From the NCBI GenBank assembly GCA_030431875.1, contig JAUIIG010000031.1, positions 1-35,599 on the forward strand: a stretch of 35,599 bases of DNA, given 5' to 3'. Under the pieces are notes generated by a model. The model was given only the letters and a program-made list of their open reading frames with translations, did no database searches and was not told the DNA's origin. Position 1 is the first letter of the stretch; every line of letters begins with the position of its first letter. Source of the stretch: Alphaproteobacteria bacterium. GTDB lineage: Bacteria > Pseudomonadota > Alphaproteobacteria > Sphingomonadales > Sphingomonadaceae. Shown one piece after another: positions 16,279 through 24,664 of this stretch. The translations under genes were made by a program, and so were the position numbers.

Positions 16279-16308
16279 GTGATAGCAAGATGCTTGCCAG
16301 CTTGTCAG
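16279..16308 (-). promoter_or_regulatory. Candidate sigma70-type promoter for the FecR-like gene
   Basis: On the minus strand CTGACA (16308-16303) and TATCAC (16284-16279) are separated by 18 bases. This would place the transcript start about 25 bases before the ATG at 16248. The match is partial, and the call is by eye. Confidence 0.3.
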
Positions 16309-16384
16309 CCACGTTAAGTTTATTGTCGGTCCGCATAACAAGGCCAGCATGAATTGGCGCTGTCCTGCCGTGCGGGGTGGTTAA

Positions 16385-18538
16385 TCACTTCGAGCCGAGC
16401 ACATGGGCTCCCGCCTCGTTCAAGTCTGTGCTGCGCGTCACAAGGGCGGCCAGCGCCGTGTCGTCGGGATAGCGCGCGGCGATCTCTGCCAGGCGGGCGT
16501 GGCCTGCCTCGCGGTCGGTTTCGAGCACCGCCAGCGCCTCGGCCAGGGCCTTGCGGTCGGCCTCCGGGAAGTCGGGCGCGGGTTCGAACAGGTCGACCGG
16601 GCTGGACCGGCCCGACAGCACCACGCGGCCCATCGGGCGCCACCAGTCGAGGCTGGTGCGGCTGGCGAAGTCGCCGGTGGCCATGATGGTGGAGCCGAAG
16701 GCCTTGTTGCCCGATTCCATGCGCGCCGCGGTGTTCATCGAATCGCCCAGCGCGGTGTACTGGATGCGGTTCTCGCCGCCGAAATTGCCGACCACGGCTT
16801 CGCCGAAGTGCAGGCCGACGCGGGTCTTGCCGATCTTGGGCAGGCTGGGATCCATGGCAGCAACTTCGGCGCGGAAGGCCTCGCCCGCCTGGTAGATCGC
16901 CCAGCCAGCCTGCGCGGCGCGGTCGGCATCGTCGGGGCGGCTGATCGGCGCGCCCCAGAAGGCCACCACCGCGTCACCGATGAACTTGTCGAGGATGCCG
17001 CCGTGCTCCAGCACGACGTCGGACAGCATCTCCAGGTAGCGGTTGAGAAGCTTGGCGACCATTTCCGGCGGGATCGCATGGCTCATCTTGGTGAAGCCTT
17101 CGAGGTCGGAGAAGAGCACGTAAATCTCGCGCTTCTCGCCGCCCAGGGCCAGTAGCTCGGGCTTGTCGATGATCTCGTCGGCGATCGACTGCGGCAGGTA
17201 CTTGCCCAGCGCGCCTTCGGCGAACTGGCGCTGCACCGCCGTGGCTGCACGCGCCGCACTGGTGACCGCGGAAAAGGCGATGATCCATCCCAGCGCCGGG
17301 CCGATGGCGGGGAAACCCAGGGTATCGACGCCGCGCGCGTGGAGGAAGAAGGGCAGCCCGGTGAATAGCGCCAGCTGGATGACGAGCAGCGGCACGGCCT
17401 TCCAATTGCGCAGTTCGAGCAGGGCAGTCAGTCCGGCAATCAGCACGACCAGCACGGCATAGGCCCAGAGGAACAGGCCGGACGGCTGCACCAGCTCCGC
17501 GCCGTCGAGCATTTGCGCGGTCATTTCGGCGTGCATCTCCAGCCCCGGAGGGCGGCGCGAGCGCACACTGGTCTCGCGCTGTGCCAGCGCTTCGGCCTCG
17601 GCTTGCAGCTGTTCCTCGCTCACTTCTTCGTCCGGATCGTGCAGCGGCGGTGCTTCCACCGTGTCGATGAAAGAGGAGAAGGGCGTGTAGATGCGGTCGT
17701 AGTCGACGATGTCGCCGCCGATCAGGATGTACCGGCCTGCGATGGCGGGCTCCAGGTCGGCGCGGGCTGCGGGATTCGCCAGCACGGCATCGTTGGCATA
17801 GGTGGCGATGGGGATGCGCGGGATGACATTGGTGTCCGCCAGTTCCGGCAGGCGGTAACGGATCGCGCCGGTATAGCCGGGCATGGTCAGGTCTTCATGG
17901 CCGGCCCCGATCAGCATGGCGCGGGCCAGCAGCGGCGGCAGCCCGGGCTCCATTTCCGGCCAGGCGCGCACCACCTGGTCGGCATCGGCAACGGTCAGCA
18001 CGGAGGCGATCTGCGCATTGCCGCCTTCCAGCGCGTCGAGGAACTGTTCGAGGTACTGCTGCTGCCGCCACTGGATATCCAGCGCGTTCGCATCGGTCGT
18101 GGTGTAGGCGACATAGGTCGGGGTCTGCATGTTCCGCAGCACTTCGATCAGCTCGGCGTCTTCGTCCTGCGGCTGGTCGAACAGGATATCGATGCTGATC
18201 GCTTCGGCGCCCATGGTATCGATATTGCGCAAGGCCCGCGCCAGTACGCCGCGATCGAGCGGGGAGCGCTTTTCGAGGTCGATGAGCATGTTGTCGTCGT
18301 AGACGAGCATCATGATCCGCTCGTCCTGCTCGATCTTCTCGGCCAGCATGTAGGCGCGCGTGTCGTAGAGCGCGCGCTCGGCATAGTCGGTGAACGGCAT
18401 GTTCCAGCTGAAACGCGATACCAGCAGGGCAAGAACCAGCATGACTGCGGTGACGAACAGTCGCTGCGGACCCGCTTCGCGGACCGAACGCCAGCCCGCG
18501 GTGAACAGCTGCATCGAACGACGCTTTGGCAAGATCAT
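16385..18538 (-). CDS. CHASE2-domain class III adenylate/guanylate cyclase
   Basis: 717 residues, with the start set by AAGGGGGG just before the ATG at 18538. A first membrane helix (about residues 27-45) leads into a ~300-residue extracytoplasmic CHASE2 sensor (DTRAYMLAEK, ISIDILFD, IAGRYILIGGD). Three closely spaced helices follow (about 353-440). The C-terminal domain is a class III cyclase with both metal aspartates (FSDLEGFT and GDAVVAFWG), the DKFIGD lysine region, and the QYTALGDSMNTAARME segment with the Asn and Arg needed for catalysis. It therefore looks active. It makes cAMP or cGMP in the cytoplasm in response to a periplasmic cue. With the nearby phosphodiesterase and cNMP-binding oxidoreductase it completes a possible signalling circuit. 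The gdhA gene is divergent, 131 bases away. Confidence 0.92.
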   Translation of the reverse strand: MILPKRRSMQLFTAGWRSVREAGPQRLFVTAVMLVLALLVSRFSWNMPFTDYAERALYDTRAYMLAEKIEQDERIMMLVYDDNMLIDLEKRSPLDRGVLARALRNIDTMGAEAISIDILFDQPQDEDAELIEVLRNMQTPTYVAYTTTDANALDIQWRQQQYLEQFLDALEGGNAQIASVLTVADADQVVRAWPEMEPGLPPLLARAMLIGAGHEDLTMPGYTGAIRYRLPELADTNVIPRIPIATYANDAVLANPAARADLEPAIAGRYILIGGDIVDYDRIYTPFSSFIDTVEAPPLHDPDEEVSEEQLQAEAEALAQRETSVRSRRPPGLEMHAEMTAQMLDGAELVQPSGLFLWAYAVLVVLIAGLTALLELRNWKAVPLLVIQLALFTGLPFFLHARGVDTLGFPAIGPALGWIIAFSAVTSAARAATAVQRQFAEGALGKYLPQSIADEIIDKPELLALGGEKREIYVLFSDLEGFTKMSHAIPPEMVAKLLNRYLEMLSDVVLEHGGILDKFIGDAVVAFWGAPISRPDDADRAAQAGWAIYQAGEAFRAEVAAMDPSLPKIGKTRVGLHFGEAVVGNFGGENRIQYTALGDSMNTAARMESGNKAFGSTIMATGDFASRTSLDWWRPMGRVVLSGRSSPVDLFEPAPDFPEADRKALAEALAVLETDREAGHARLAEIAARYPDDTALAALVTRSTDLNEAGAHVLGSK

Positions 18539-18582
18539 GCCCCCCTTGCGCACCTTAGTCGAACACTGGCGCAACAATTTCA

Positions 18583-18646
18583 AGTCGCAAGAGAGTCGTC
18601 TTCGTGCTGTAAAACGTCCATAAGCCTGCGACTGAGTCGCAAGAGA
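18583..18646. repeat. 12-bp direct repeats and an overlapping palindrome between cyclase and gdhA
   Basis: AGTCGCAAGAGA occurs at 18583-18594 and 18635-18646. The second copy overlaps an inverted repeat, TGCGAC-TGA-GTCGCA (18627-18641). Both lie in the 131-base gap between divergent genes, so they are plausible operator sites for gdhA, the cyclase or both. No regulator can be named. Confidence 0.45.
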
Positions 18647-18669
18647 TTCATCCAAGGGGGGAAATTACT

Positions 18670-20034
18670 ATGGCTTCTGTTTACGACCGGCACGTTGACC
18701 TCAACGGCTTCATGGAAGGCGTGAAAAAGCGCAATCCGGGGCAGACCGAATTCATCCAGGCCGTGCAGGAAGTGGCCCAGGACATTTTCGATTTCATCGA
18801 GGACAAGGAACAGTACCACCAGGCGCAGATCCTGCGCCGCATCGCCGAGCCGGACCGCATCGTCTCGTTCCGCGTCTGCTGGGAAGACGACAACCACAAT
18901 ATCCGCGTGCAGCGCGGCTGGCGTGTCCAGTGCAACAATGCCATCGGCCCCTACAAGGGCGGCATCCGCTTCCACCCCTCGGTCAACGAGAGCGTGCTGA
19001 AGTTCCTCGCCTTCGAGCAGACCTTCAAGAACTCGCTGACCGGCCTGCCCATGGGCGGCGGCAAGGGCGGCGCCAACTTCAATCCCAAGGGCAAGAGCGA
19101 CGCCGAGGTGATGCGCTTCTGCCAGTCGTTCATGACCGAACTCTACCGCCACATCGGCCCCGACACCGACGTTCCCGCCGGTGACATCGGCGTTGGCGGG
19201 CGCGAGATCGGTTACATGTTCGGCCAGTACAAGCGCATCGTGAACCGCTGGGAAGGCGTGCTGACCGGCAAGGGCATGGAATACGGCGGATCGCAGATGC
19301 GTCCCGAAGCCACCGGCTACGGCGCGGTCTATTTCCTGCAGAACATGCTCAAGCACAAGGGCATGGACGTGGACGGCCACACCGCCGTCATCTCCGGCTC
19401 GGGCAACGTCGCGACCCATGCGGCAGAGAAGATCACCCAGCTGGGCGGCAAGGTGCTGACCCTGTCCGATTCCGGCGGCTTCATCCATGATCCTGACGGC
19501 CTGACGCAGGAGAAGATCGACTTCGTCAAGCACCTGAAGAACGTCAAGCGCGGCCGCATCAGCGAATATTGTGACCACTTCACCGGCGCGACCTATCACG
19601 GTGACGGTGCGCGTCCGTGGAACGTCCCCTGCGACCTGGCGCTGCCCTGCGCCACGCAGAACGAACTGAACGAGAACGAGGCCAAGGCGCTGGTCGCCAA
19701 TGGCGTGAAGGCAGTGTCGGAAGGCGCCAACATGCCGACCACGCTGGAAGGCGTCCACGTCTTCCAGGAAGCCAAGGTGATGTACGCACCGGGCAAGGCT
19801 GCCAATGCCGGCGGCGTGGCCGTGTCGGGCCTCGAAATGAGCCAGAACTCCGAGCGCATCAGCTGGAACCACGGGCGCCTCGGCGAAATGCTGACCGACC
19901 TGATGGAAGGCATCCACGGCAAGTGCGTCGAATTCGGCGACCAGGGCGACGGTCACGTCGACTACGTGAAGGGCGCGAACATCGCGGGCTTCAAGAAGGT
20001 CGCCGACGCCATGCTGGCCTTCGGCGTGGTGTAA
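18670..20034 (+). CDS. gdhA: NADP-type glutamate dehydrogenase
   Basis: 454 residues, close to the 447 of E. coli GdhA, with AAGGGGGG before the ATG. It catalyses reversible reductive amination of 2-oxoglutarate with ammonium to give glutamate, in the cytoplasm. Family signatures are clear: the substrate region GPYKGGIRFHP (about 93-103), the catalytic lysine in GGGKGG (K132), the nucleotide-binding SGSGNVA with a following LSDSGG typical of NADP use, and GKAANAGGVAVSGLEMSQN near the C-terminus. It is a monocistronic unit with its own strong terminator. The gap before it has direct repeats that may control it. Nothing is missing from the sequence. Confidence 0.96.
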   Translation: MASVYDRHVDLNGFMEGVKKRNPGQTEFIQAVQEVAQDIFDFIEDKEQYHQAQILRRIAEPDRIVSFRVCWEDDNHNIRVQRGWRVQCNNAIGPYKGGIRFHPSVNESVLKFLAFEQTFKNSLTGLPMGGGKGGANFNPKGKSDAEVMRFCQSFMTELYRHIGPDTDVPAGDIGVGGREIGYMFGQYKRIVNRWEGVLTGKGMEYGGSQMRPEATGYGAVYFLQNMLKHKGMDVDGHTAVISGSGNVATHAAEKITQLGGKVLTLSDSGGFIHDPDGLTQEKIDFVKHLKNVKRGRISEYCDHFTGATYHGDGARPWNVPCDLALPCATQNELNENEAKALVANGVKAVSEGANMPTTLEGVHVFQEAKVMYAPGKAANAGGVAVSGLEMSQNSERISWNHGRLGEMLTDLMEGIHGKCVEFGDQGDGHVDYVKGANIAGFKKVADAMLAFGVV

Positions 20035-20058
20035 GGGTCTGAACTACCGATAAAAGGT

Positions 20059-20091
20059 GCCGCGCCAGCTTGTGCTGGTGCGGCGTTTTTT
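20059..20091 (+). terminator. Intrinsic terminator of gdhA
   Basis: An 11-bp stem (GCCGCGCCAGC / GCTGGTGCGGC, one G-T wobble) with a four-base loop begins 25 bases after the gdhA stop and is followed by GTTTTTT. It is a textbook Rho-independent terminator. The T-run overlaps the 3' end of the opposing manA gene. Confidence 0.9.
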
Positions 20092-20923
20092 ATGCCGCGC
20101 TTGGCGCCGTCACCAGCGCCTTGCCATCAGGGGCAAAGCTGACGCTGGCCAGGTCCGGCGAATAGGCGCATTCGCCGGGTGATACGACGTCGCCGTTCAC
20201 CAGCACCTGTCCGGCAATCGGCACGACCAGCACTGGCGCAGAATAACTGTAGAGCAGCGCCTCGTCGGGCACGCCATCGACATAGTCGAGGCGGAATTTC
20301 GGCCCGTCGATCAGCGCGGCATGGCCGCTCGCAGGCAGCCGCTGGTGCAGCGCCATGTCGTAGGGCTTGCCGCTGGCCACCCGCAGCCCTTCATCGAGAT
20401 GCAGTGCGCGGTCGCGGCCATAGTCGTAGAGGCGGTAGGTGATGTCCTCGTTCTGCTGGACTTCGATGATCGAGCAACCCGGACCGATGGCGTGGACCGT
20501 ACCGGCCGGGATGTAGAACACGTCACCCGCCTGCACCGCGTGCCAGGTCAGCAGGTTTTCGATCGAACCGTCGAGCGCGGCCTCGCGCATTTCTTCGGCA
20601 GACAGCTGGCGGTCAAACCCGATCCCCAGCGTGGCACCGGGTTCGGTGGCGACCACCACCCAGCATTCTTCCTTGCCGGTCTTGCCCGCACCCATGGCCT
20701 GCGCCTGTGCGGCGTCGGGATGGCACTGGATGGAGAGCTTTTCCGAGGTGAACAGGTACTTCACCAGCAGGTCGGGCAGTTGCGGTGGCGGCTCGAACCA
20801 GATCTCGCCGACGCGCAGGCCTGCAGGTGCCACAAAGGGCGCAGGCAGCTGTTCGCGGCCCCAGACTTTCTCGACGATGCTGGTGGGCAGGATCATCGGC
20901 CCGTCAATTCGCGAGTGCAACAT
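20090..20923 (-). CDS. manA: Class I mannose-6-phosphate isomerase
   Basis: 277 residues from the ATG at 20923. An ATG at 20935 or at 20896 (MILPTS) is also possible, and none has a strong ribosome site. The zinc-dependent enzyme interconverts mannose-6-phosphate and fructose-6-phosphate, feeding GDP-mannose and polysaccharide synthesis or mannose use. Visible cupin signatures are VEKVWGRE near the start, LSIQCHPDA (zinc His), the KEECWVV segment (zinc Glu) and AGTVHAIGPG (zinc His). It is the short form, lacking the helical insert of E. coli ManA. It stands alone between gdhA and a divergent permease. Confidence 0.87.
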   Translation of the reverse strand: MLHSRIDGPMILPTSIVEKVWGREQLPAPFVAPAGLRVGEIWFEPPPQLPDLLVKYLFTSEKLSIQCHPDAAQAQAMGAGKTGKEECWVVVATEPGATLGIGFDRQLSAEEMREAALDGSIENLLTWHAVQAGDVFYIPAGTVHAIGPGCSIIEVQQNEDITYRLYDYGRDRALHLDEGLRVASGKPYDMALHQRLPASGHAALIDGPKFRLDYVDGVPDEALLYSYSAPVLVVPIAGQVLVNGDVVSPGECAYSPDLASVSFAPDGKALVTAPSAA

Positions 20924-21040
20924 GGCACCAGCCATAGGCCGGAAATGTTGGAAAGATATTAACCATGCGCTGCCGCTGCCTCGATCGCATCGTGTTACTC
21001 GAATGCCGGACAAAGGACAGCCCGAAATCGGTGACAACAA

Positions 21041-21072
21041 TTGCGACAAATAGTCACTCGCAACTTGTTGCG
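21041..21072. promoter_or_regulatory. Nested inverted repeats between manA and the TauE/SafE gene
   Basis: TTGCGA-N11-TCGCAA (21041-21063) overlaps CGCAAC-TT-GTTGCG (21059-21072), giving three alternating TTGCG half-sites just before the permease start. They lie in the 171-base gap between divergent genes and are a plausible operator. The TTGCGAC half-site also appears in the gdhA upstream gap (minus strand). Confidence 0.4.
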
Positions 21073-21094
21073 GTGCAGCGTAGGGTGCCGTTTC

Positions 21095-21913
21095 GTGATC
21101 GGGGACTCCGCCTTGCTCCTGCCTTTCCTCGCGCTGCTTGCGGCGGGTGCGGCAGCGGGTTTCGCGGGCGGCCTGTTCGGCATCGGCGGCGGTTTCGTGG
21201 TGGTGCCCGCGCTGGTGCTGATCCTGCCCCTGCTGGGCACCACGCCGGACCAGCTGACTCACGTCGCCGTTGGCACCAGCCTTGCCCCCATCATCTTCAC
21301 CTCGCTGCGTGCGGTGCGGAGTCATGCCCTGCGCGGAGCGGTGGACACGGGCGTACTCAAGAGCTGGGCGCCGTGGGTCGTGGCGGGGACGGTGCTGGGC
21401 ACCCTCGTGGCTGACCAGGTCAGCTCGACCACCCTGGCGCTGATTTTCGGCGTGGGCGTGCTTGGCTTTGCCGTCCACTTCCTGATGCCGCGCGTGCATG
21501 ACCGGCAAGTGCTCGAAGCCATGCCGGGTGGTGCCGCGCGCGCAGGATTGGCTGGCGGCCTCGGCCTGCTGTCCTCGCTGCTGGGTATCGGAGGCGGGAC
21601 CATCACCACCATGACCATGACCATGTGCGGCACGCCGATCCACCGCGCCATCGGCACGGCCAGCGGCATGGGCGCGATCATCGCCGTGCCAGCCTCGATC
21701 GGCTTCGTCATCATCGGCTTCAGCGAACCGGGCCTGCCCTGGGGATCGCTCGGCTACGTCAACCTGCCTGCCGCACTGGCGGTGGTTGTCACCAGCGTGC
21801 TGCTGGCCCCGCTCGGCGTGGCCGTGGCGCACAAGTTAAGCCCGAAGCTGCTGCGGCTCGTCTTCGGAATCTACCTCGTCTTTGTCGGAGTGACGATGAT
21901 CACCAGCACCTGA
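21095..21913 (+). CDS. TauE/SafE-family sulfite or anion exporter-like permease
   Basis: 272 residues if translation begins at the GTG at 21095, which places the first helix at the N-terminus. A weak AGGGTG precedes it, and no ATG fits better. Seven to eight membrane helices are visible. The family signature occurs in both halves: GFAGGLFGIGGGFVVVP near residue 18 and GLLSSLLGIGGGTITT near 160, reflecting the internal duplication of TauE/SafE proteins. Members export sulfite, sulfoacetate or other organic anions; the substrate here cannot be deduced. The gene leads an operon with an exported aminotransferase (37 bases downstream) and an NHL protein. Confidence 0.85.
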   Translation: MIGDSALLLPFLALLAAGAAAGFAGGLFGIGGGFVVVPALVLILPLLGTTPDQLTHVAVGTSLAPIIFTSLRAVRSHALRGAVDTGVLKSWAPWVVAGTVLGTLVADQVSSTTLALIFGVGVLGFAVHFLMPRVHDRQVLEAMPGGAARAGLAGGLGLLSSLLGIGGGTITTMTMTMCGTPIHRAIGTASGMGAIIAVPASIGFVIIGFSEPGLPWGSLGYVNLPAALAVVVTSVLLAPLGVAVAHKLSPKLLRLVFGIYLVFVGVTMITST

Positions 21914-21950
21914 AGCGCACAACAAGGGGCCAGAAAAGGGGAACTGCACC

Positions 21951-23078
21951 ATGGAACTTGCACGGCGGACTTTCATCGGCGGCTCGGCTGCACTGGCGGG
22001 GCTGGCTGCAGCTGCTCCGGCACGGGCGCAAATGGCCCCGGCGCCAACCGCGGCTAGCCACTTCGGACCCGGCGACGGCATCGCCCTGCTGGCTCGTAAC
22101 GAAAACCCTTATGGTCCCGCGCCCAGCGCTGTTGCGGCAGTGGCCGAATCCGCCAGCAAGGGCTGCTACTACGCCGATCGCGGCGCGCGCTACCTAACCG
22201 ACATGATTGCCGAGCGGCACAATGTCAGCCCGTCGATGGTGGTGCTGGGCGAAGGCTCGACCGAGATACTTTCCGCCGTGGCAATCGCTTGGGGCGAAGA
22301 TGGTGCCATCCTGTGTCCCGGCCTGTTCTGGGATACGACCGTCCAATACGGCGAGCGGCAAGGCGTCTCTGCCATTCGCGTGCCCTTGGCGGGCGACATG
22401 AACGTCGACCTCCCGGCCATCAGCGCAGCCTTCAACGAGTCTGTCTCGCTGGTGCAGGTCTGCAACCCCAACAACCCCACCGGCATGCTGGTGGACATGG
22501 CCGGATTGCGCGCCCTGGCCGCCATGGTGACGCCCACCGCGACACTGCTGGTGGACGAAGCCTACAACGAGCTGACCGACGATCCGACAGGTGACAGCGT
22601 GATCGACCTGGTGCGCGACGGGCACGACGTGATCGTCTGCCGCACCTTCTCCAAGATCTACGGCATGGCGGGTATGCGGGTGGGTTATGCCATTACCAGC
22701 GAAGCCAATGCGAACCGCATCCGTCCTTACCTGATGAGCTTCGGCGGCAATACCTGCGGACTGGCTGCGGCCATCGCCAGCTACAACGACACGGGCTTCC
22801 TCGACCAGAGCCGTGCGGCCATCCTCGAAGGACGGTCGATGATCATGGACGCGGTCCAAAGGGCCGGGTTGACCGCGCTGCCGAGCCAAACCAACTTCGT
22901 CTATGTCGAAGTGCCCGATGCCGAGGCGGTGCGTGCAGCCATGCAGGAACGCGGGATCATCATCCGCGGCGCCTATGGCCCCTGGACGCAATATTCGCGC
23001 GTCAGCACGGGCAAGATCGAGGACGTCGCCCGCTATGCGGCGGCATTACCGGAAGTAATCGACAGCCTTAATGGCTGA
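21951..23078 (+). CDS. Tat-exported fold-type I PLP aminotransferase (HisC-like)
   Basis: 375 residues with AAAGGGG before the ATG. The start ELARRTFIGGSAALAG is a twin-arginine signal followed by a hydrophobic stretch and an AxA site (ARA). The rest is an aminotransferase of the histidinol-phosphate aminotransferase group: ARNENPYGP, CNPNNPTGM, LVDEAYNEL (PLP aspartate) and TFSKIYGMAGMRVGYA (PLP-binding lysine). Cytosolic HisC lacks a signal peptide, so this protein probably folds with PLP in the cytoplasm and acts in the periplasm on an unknown amino acid or amine. It sits between a permease and a secreted beta-propeller protein with short gaps. A role in histidine synthesis is unlikely, given export and no his genes nearby. 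Confidence 0.85.
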   Translation: MELARRTFIGGSAALAGLAAAAPARAQMAPAPTAASHFGPGDGIALLARNENPYGPAPSAVAAVAESASKGCYYADRGARYLTDMIAERHNVSPSMVVLGEGSTEILSAVAIAWGEDGAILCPGLFWDTTVQYGERQGVSAIRVPLAGDMNVDLPAISAAFNESVSLVQVCNPNNPTGMLVDMAGLRALAAMVTPTATLLVDEAYNELTDDPTGDSVIDLVRDGHDVIVCRTFSKIYGMAGMRVGYAITSEANANRIRPYLMSFGGNTCGLAAAIASYNDTGFLDQSRAAILEGRSMIMDAVQRAGLTALPSQTNFVYVEVPDAEAVRAAMQERGIIIRGAYGPWTQYSRVSTGKIEDVARYAAALPEVIDSLNG

Positions 23079-23106
23079 ATATTGGGTTGAACCTTGGGAG
23101 ACGACA

Positions 23107-24327
23107 ATGAAGCGACCTTTTCTGATGGGAACCGCATTTGCCGCCATTGCCATGTCGAGCGTGTCGGCGTCAGCAGATAGCCTGGTGGAAGTGGAGGCGA
23201 CCCACGTCGATACCTCGGTGCCGATGCCGACATTTGCGGTCGATGCCAGCTGGCCGATGCTGCCGGAGAACCTGACGCTGGGCCAGTCGCCGGGCCTCGC
23301 GGTCGATCGGGACGACAATATCTGGGTGCTGACGCGCCCCAATTCGCTCGACTTCACCGATACCGGTGCTGACAGCGGCATGAGCGTCGGCTGCTGCAAC
23401 GCCCCGCCGCACGTGCTGCAGTTCGACCAGGACGGCAACCTGCTGCGCCGCTGGGGCGGCACTGACCTGGCGCCAGGTGAGAGCACGATCACCGGGCAGG
23501 GGCGTGACGCCGTGGAAGAGGGCGACGAACAGTGGCCTGCCAATGTCCACGGCCTCTACGTCGATGATGAAATGAACGTGTGGATCGGCGGCAACGGCGC
23601 GGGCGACCACGTTGTGCTCAACTTCACTGCCGACGGAGAATTCATCCGCCAGATCGGCACGCGCCAGAACACCGAGGGCAACATGTCCGAACGCTGGCTC
23701 GGCAACCCGGCGGACATCCATTACGATGGCGAAAGCGTGCTGGTGGCCGACGGCTATATCAACAAGCGCATCATCGAATTCGCCGCGAACGACCTTGCCT
23801 TCGAGCACCTGTGGGGTGCCTATGGCGAGGACCCCGATGGCGGCACCCGCGACGGCGTGTTTGACCAGAGCCAGGCCTCCAGCACCGGCGACGGCGGGGC
23901 GAACCCGGAAAGCCGCAGCTTCGGCGATATCGTCCACTGCGTGACACGCGGCCCGGACGACACGATCTATGTCTGCGACCGCCGCAACAATCGCCTGCAG
24001 GTGTTCCGCGAAACCGATGACGGGGTGGAGTTCCTGCAGGACGTGGTGATCGCTGACGGCACCGGCGGCACGCGCTCGGCTTCGGACGTCGCCTTCAGCC
24101 CTGACGGCACCTATGTCTATGTCGCCGACATGATGAACGGCCGCGTCTGGATCCTGCTGCGCGATACGCACGAGGTGGTGGGCCACTTCGGTCGCAATGG
24201 GCGCTATCCCGGCCAGTTCATCTGGCTGCACAGCGTCGATGTCGACAGCCACGGCAACGTCTACACCACCGAGGTGAGCACCGGCCGCCGCGTGCAGCGT
24301 TTCGTCTTGACGGGGATGAGCGGTTAG
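23107..24327 (+). CDS. Secreted NHL-repeat beta-propeller protein
   Basis: 406 residues, starting at MKRPFLMG with GGGAG upstream and 28 bases after the aminotransferase stop. The signal peptide ends near ASA. The body has repeated NHL-type blades (GLAVDRDDNIWVL, GLYVDDEMNVWIG, IVHCVTRGPDDTIYVCDRR, SVDVDSHGNVYTTE). It resembles the peptidyl-alpha-hydroxyglycine lyase-like propellers and other periplasmic NHL proteins. A Cys-Cys pair sits near residue 98. Function is unknown; lyase, hydrolase and pure binding roles are all possible. The operon suggests it works with the exported aminotransferase. Confidence 0.82.
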   Translation: MKRPFLMGTAFAAIAMSSVSASADSLVEVEATHVDTSVPMPTFAVDASWPMLPENLTLGQSPGLAVDRDDNIWVLTRPNSLDFTDTGADSGMSVGCCNAPPHVLQFDQDGNLLRRWGGTDLAPGESTITGQGRDAVEEGDEQWPANVHGLYVDDEMNVWIGGNGAGDHVVLNFTADGEFIRQIGTRQNTEGNMSERWLGNPADIHYDGESVLVADGYINKRIIEFAANDLAFEHLWGAYGEDPDGGTRDGVFDQSQASSTGDGGANPESRSFGDIVHCVTRGPDDTIYVCDRRNNRLQVFRETDDGVEFLQDVVIADGTGGTRSASDVAFSPDGTYVYVADMMNGRVWILLRDTHEVVGHFGRNGRYPGQFIWLHSVDVDSHGNVYTTEVSTGRRVQRFVLTGMSG

Positions 24328-24338
24328 GCTGGCTTCCT

Positions 24339-24468
24339 CCCCTCCCGCAGGCGGGAGGGGTCGGGGGTGGGCCCAAGGGTGAATGGGGGGCCGCAAGGCC
24401 CACCCCGCTGCGACTAGGCTCACCTGCGGTTCGCTAAGTCTCGCTGCCCCTCCCGCAGGCGGGAGGGG
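24339..24468. repeat. Paired 22-bp palindromes flanking a GC-rich hairpin
   Basis: The same 22-bp palindrome (CCCCTCCCGC AG GCGGGAGGGG) occurs at 24339-24360 and 24447-24468. Between them is a perfect 10-bp inverted repeat (GGGGTGGGCC at 24364-24373, GGCCCACCCC at 24397-24406). The element fills the gap between convergent genes. Similar intergenic palindromes are common in Sphingomonadales from memory, so it is probably a dispersed REP-like element. It may also block read-through. Confidence 0.75.
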
Positions 24469-24472
24469 GCAA

Positions 24473-24664
24473 CTACTCCCTGACAAATATGTCCTCGATC
24501 GCCAGTCCAAAGACGTCGGCGATCTTGAAGGCGAGCGGCAGGCTGGGATCGTACTTGCCAGTCTCGATGGCGTTGACGCTCTGGCGCGAGACCTCGAGCG
24601 CGTCGGCCAGCTGCTGCTGGCTCCATTCCCGTTCGGCCCGCAGGACGCGCAGGCGGTTCTTCAC
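24473..24664 (-). CDS. Small Xre-family transcriptional regulator
   Basis: 63 residues starting with GTG at 24664, preceded by GGAGAGGACGC and overlapping the upstream stop by four bases (GTGA). The whole protein is one helix-turn-helix domain of the Cro/Xre type: ReWSQQQLADALEVSRQSVNAIETGKYDPSL, then a helix with FKIADVFGLAIEDIF. Small regulators of this kind follow membrane-protein genes in many genomes and often control their own operon. The palindrome over the operon promoter is the natural candidate site. Confidence 0.88.
   Translation of the reverse strand: MKNRLRVLRAEREWSQQQLADALEVSRQSVNAIETGKYDPSLPLAFKIADVFGLAIEDIFVRE

Noticed and set aside
18539-18669. A CRISPR-like repeat between the cyclase and gdhA
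   Set aside because: There are only two 12-bp copies, far too short and few for CRISPR, and one overlaps a palindrome better explained as an operator.
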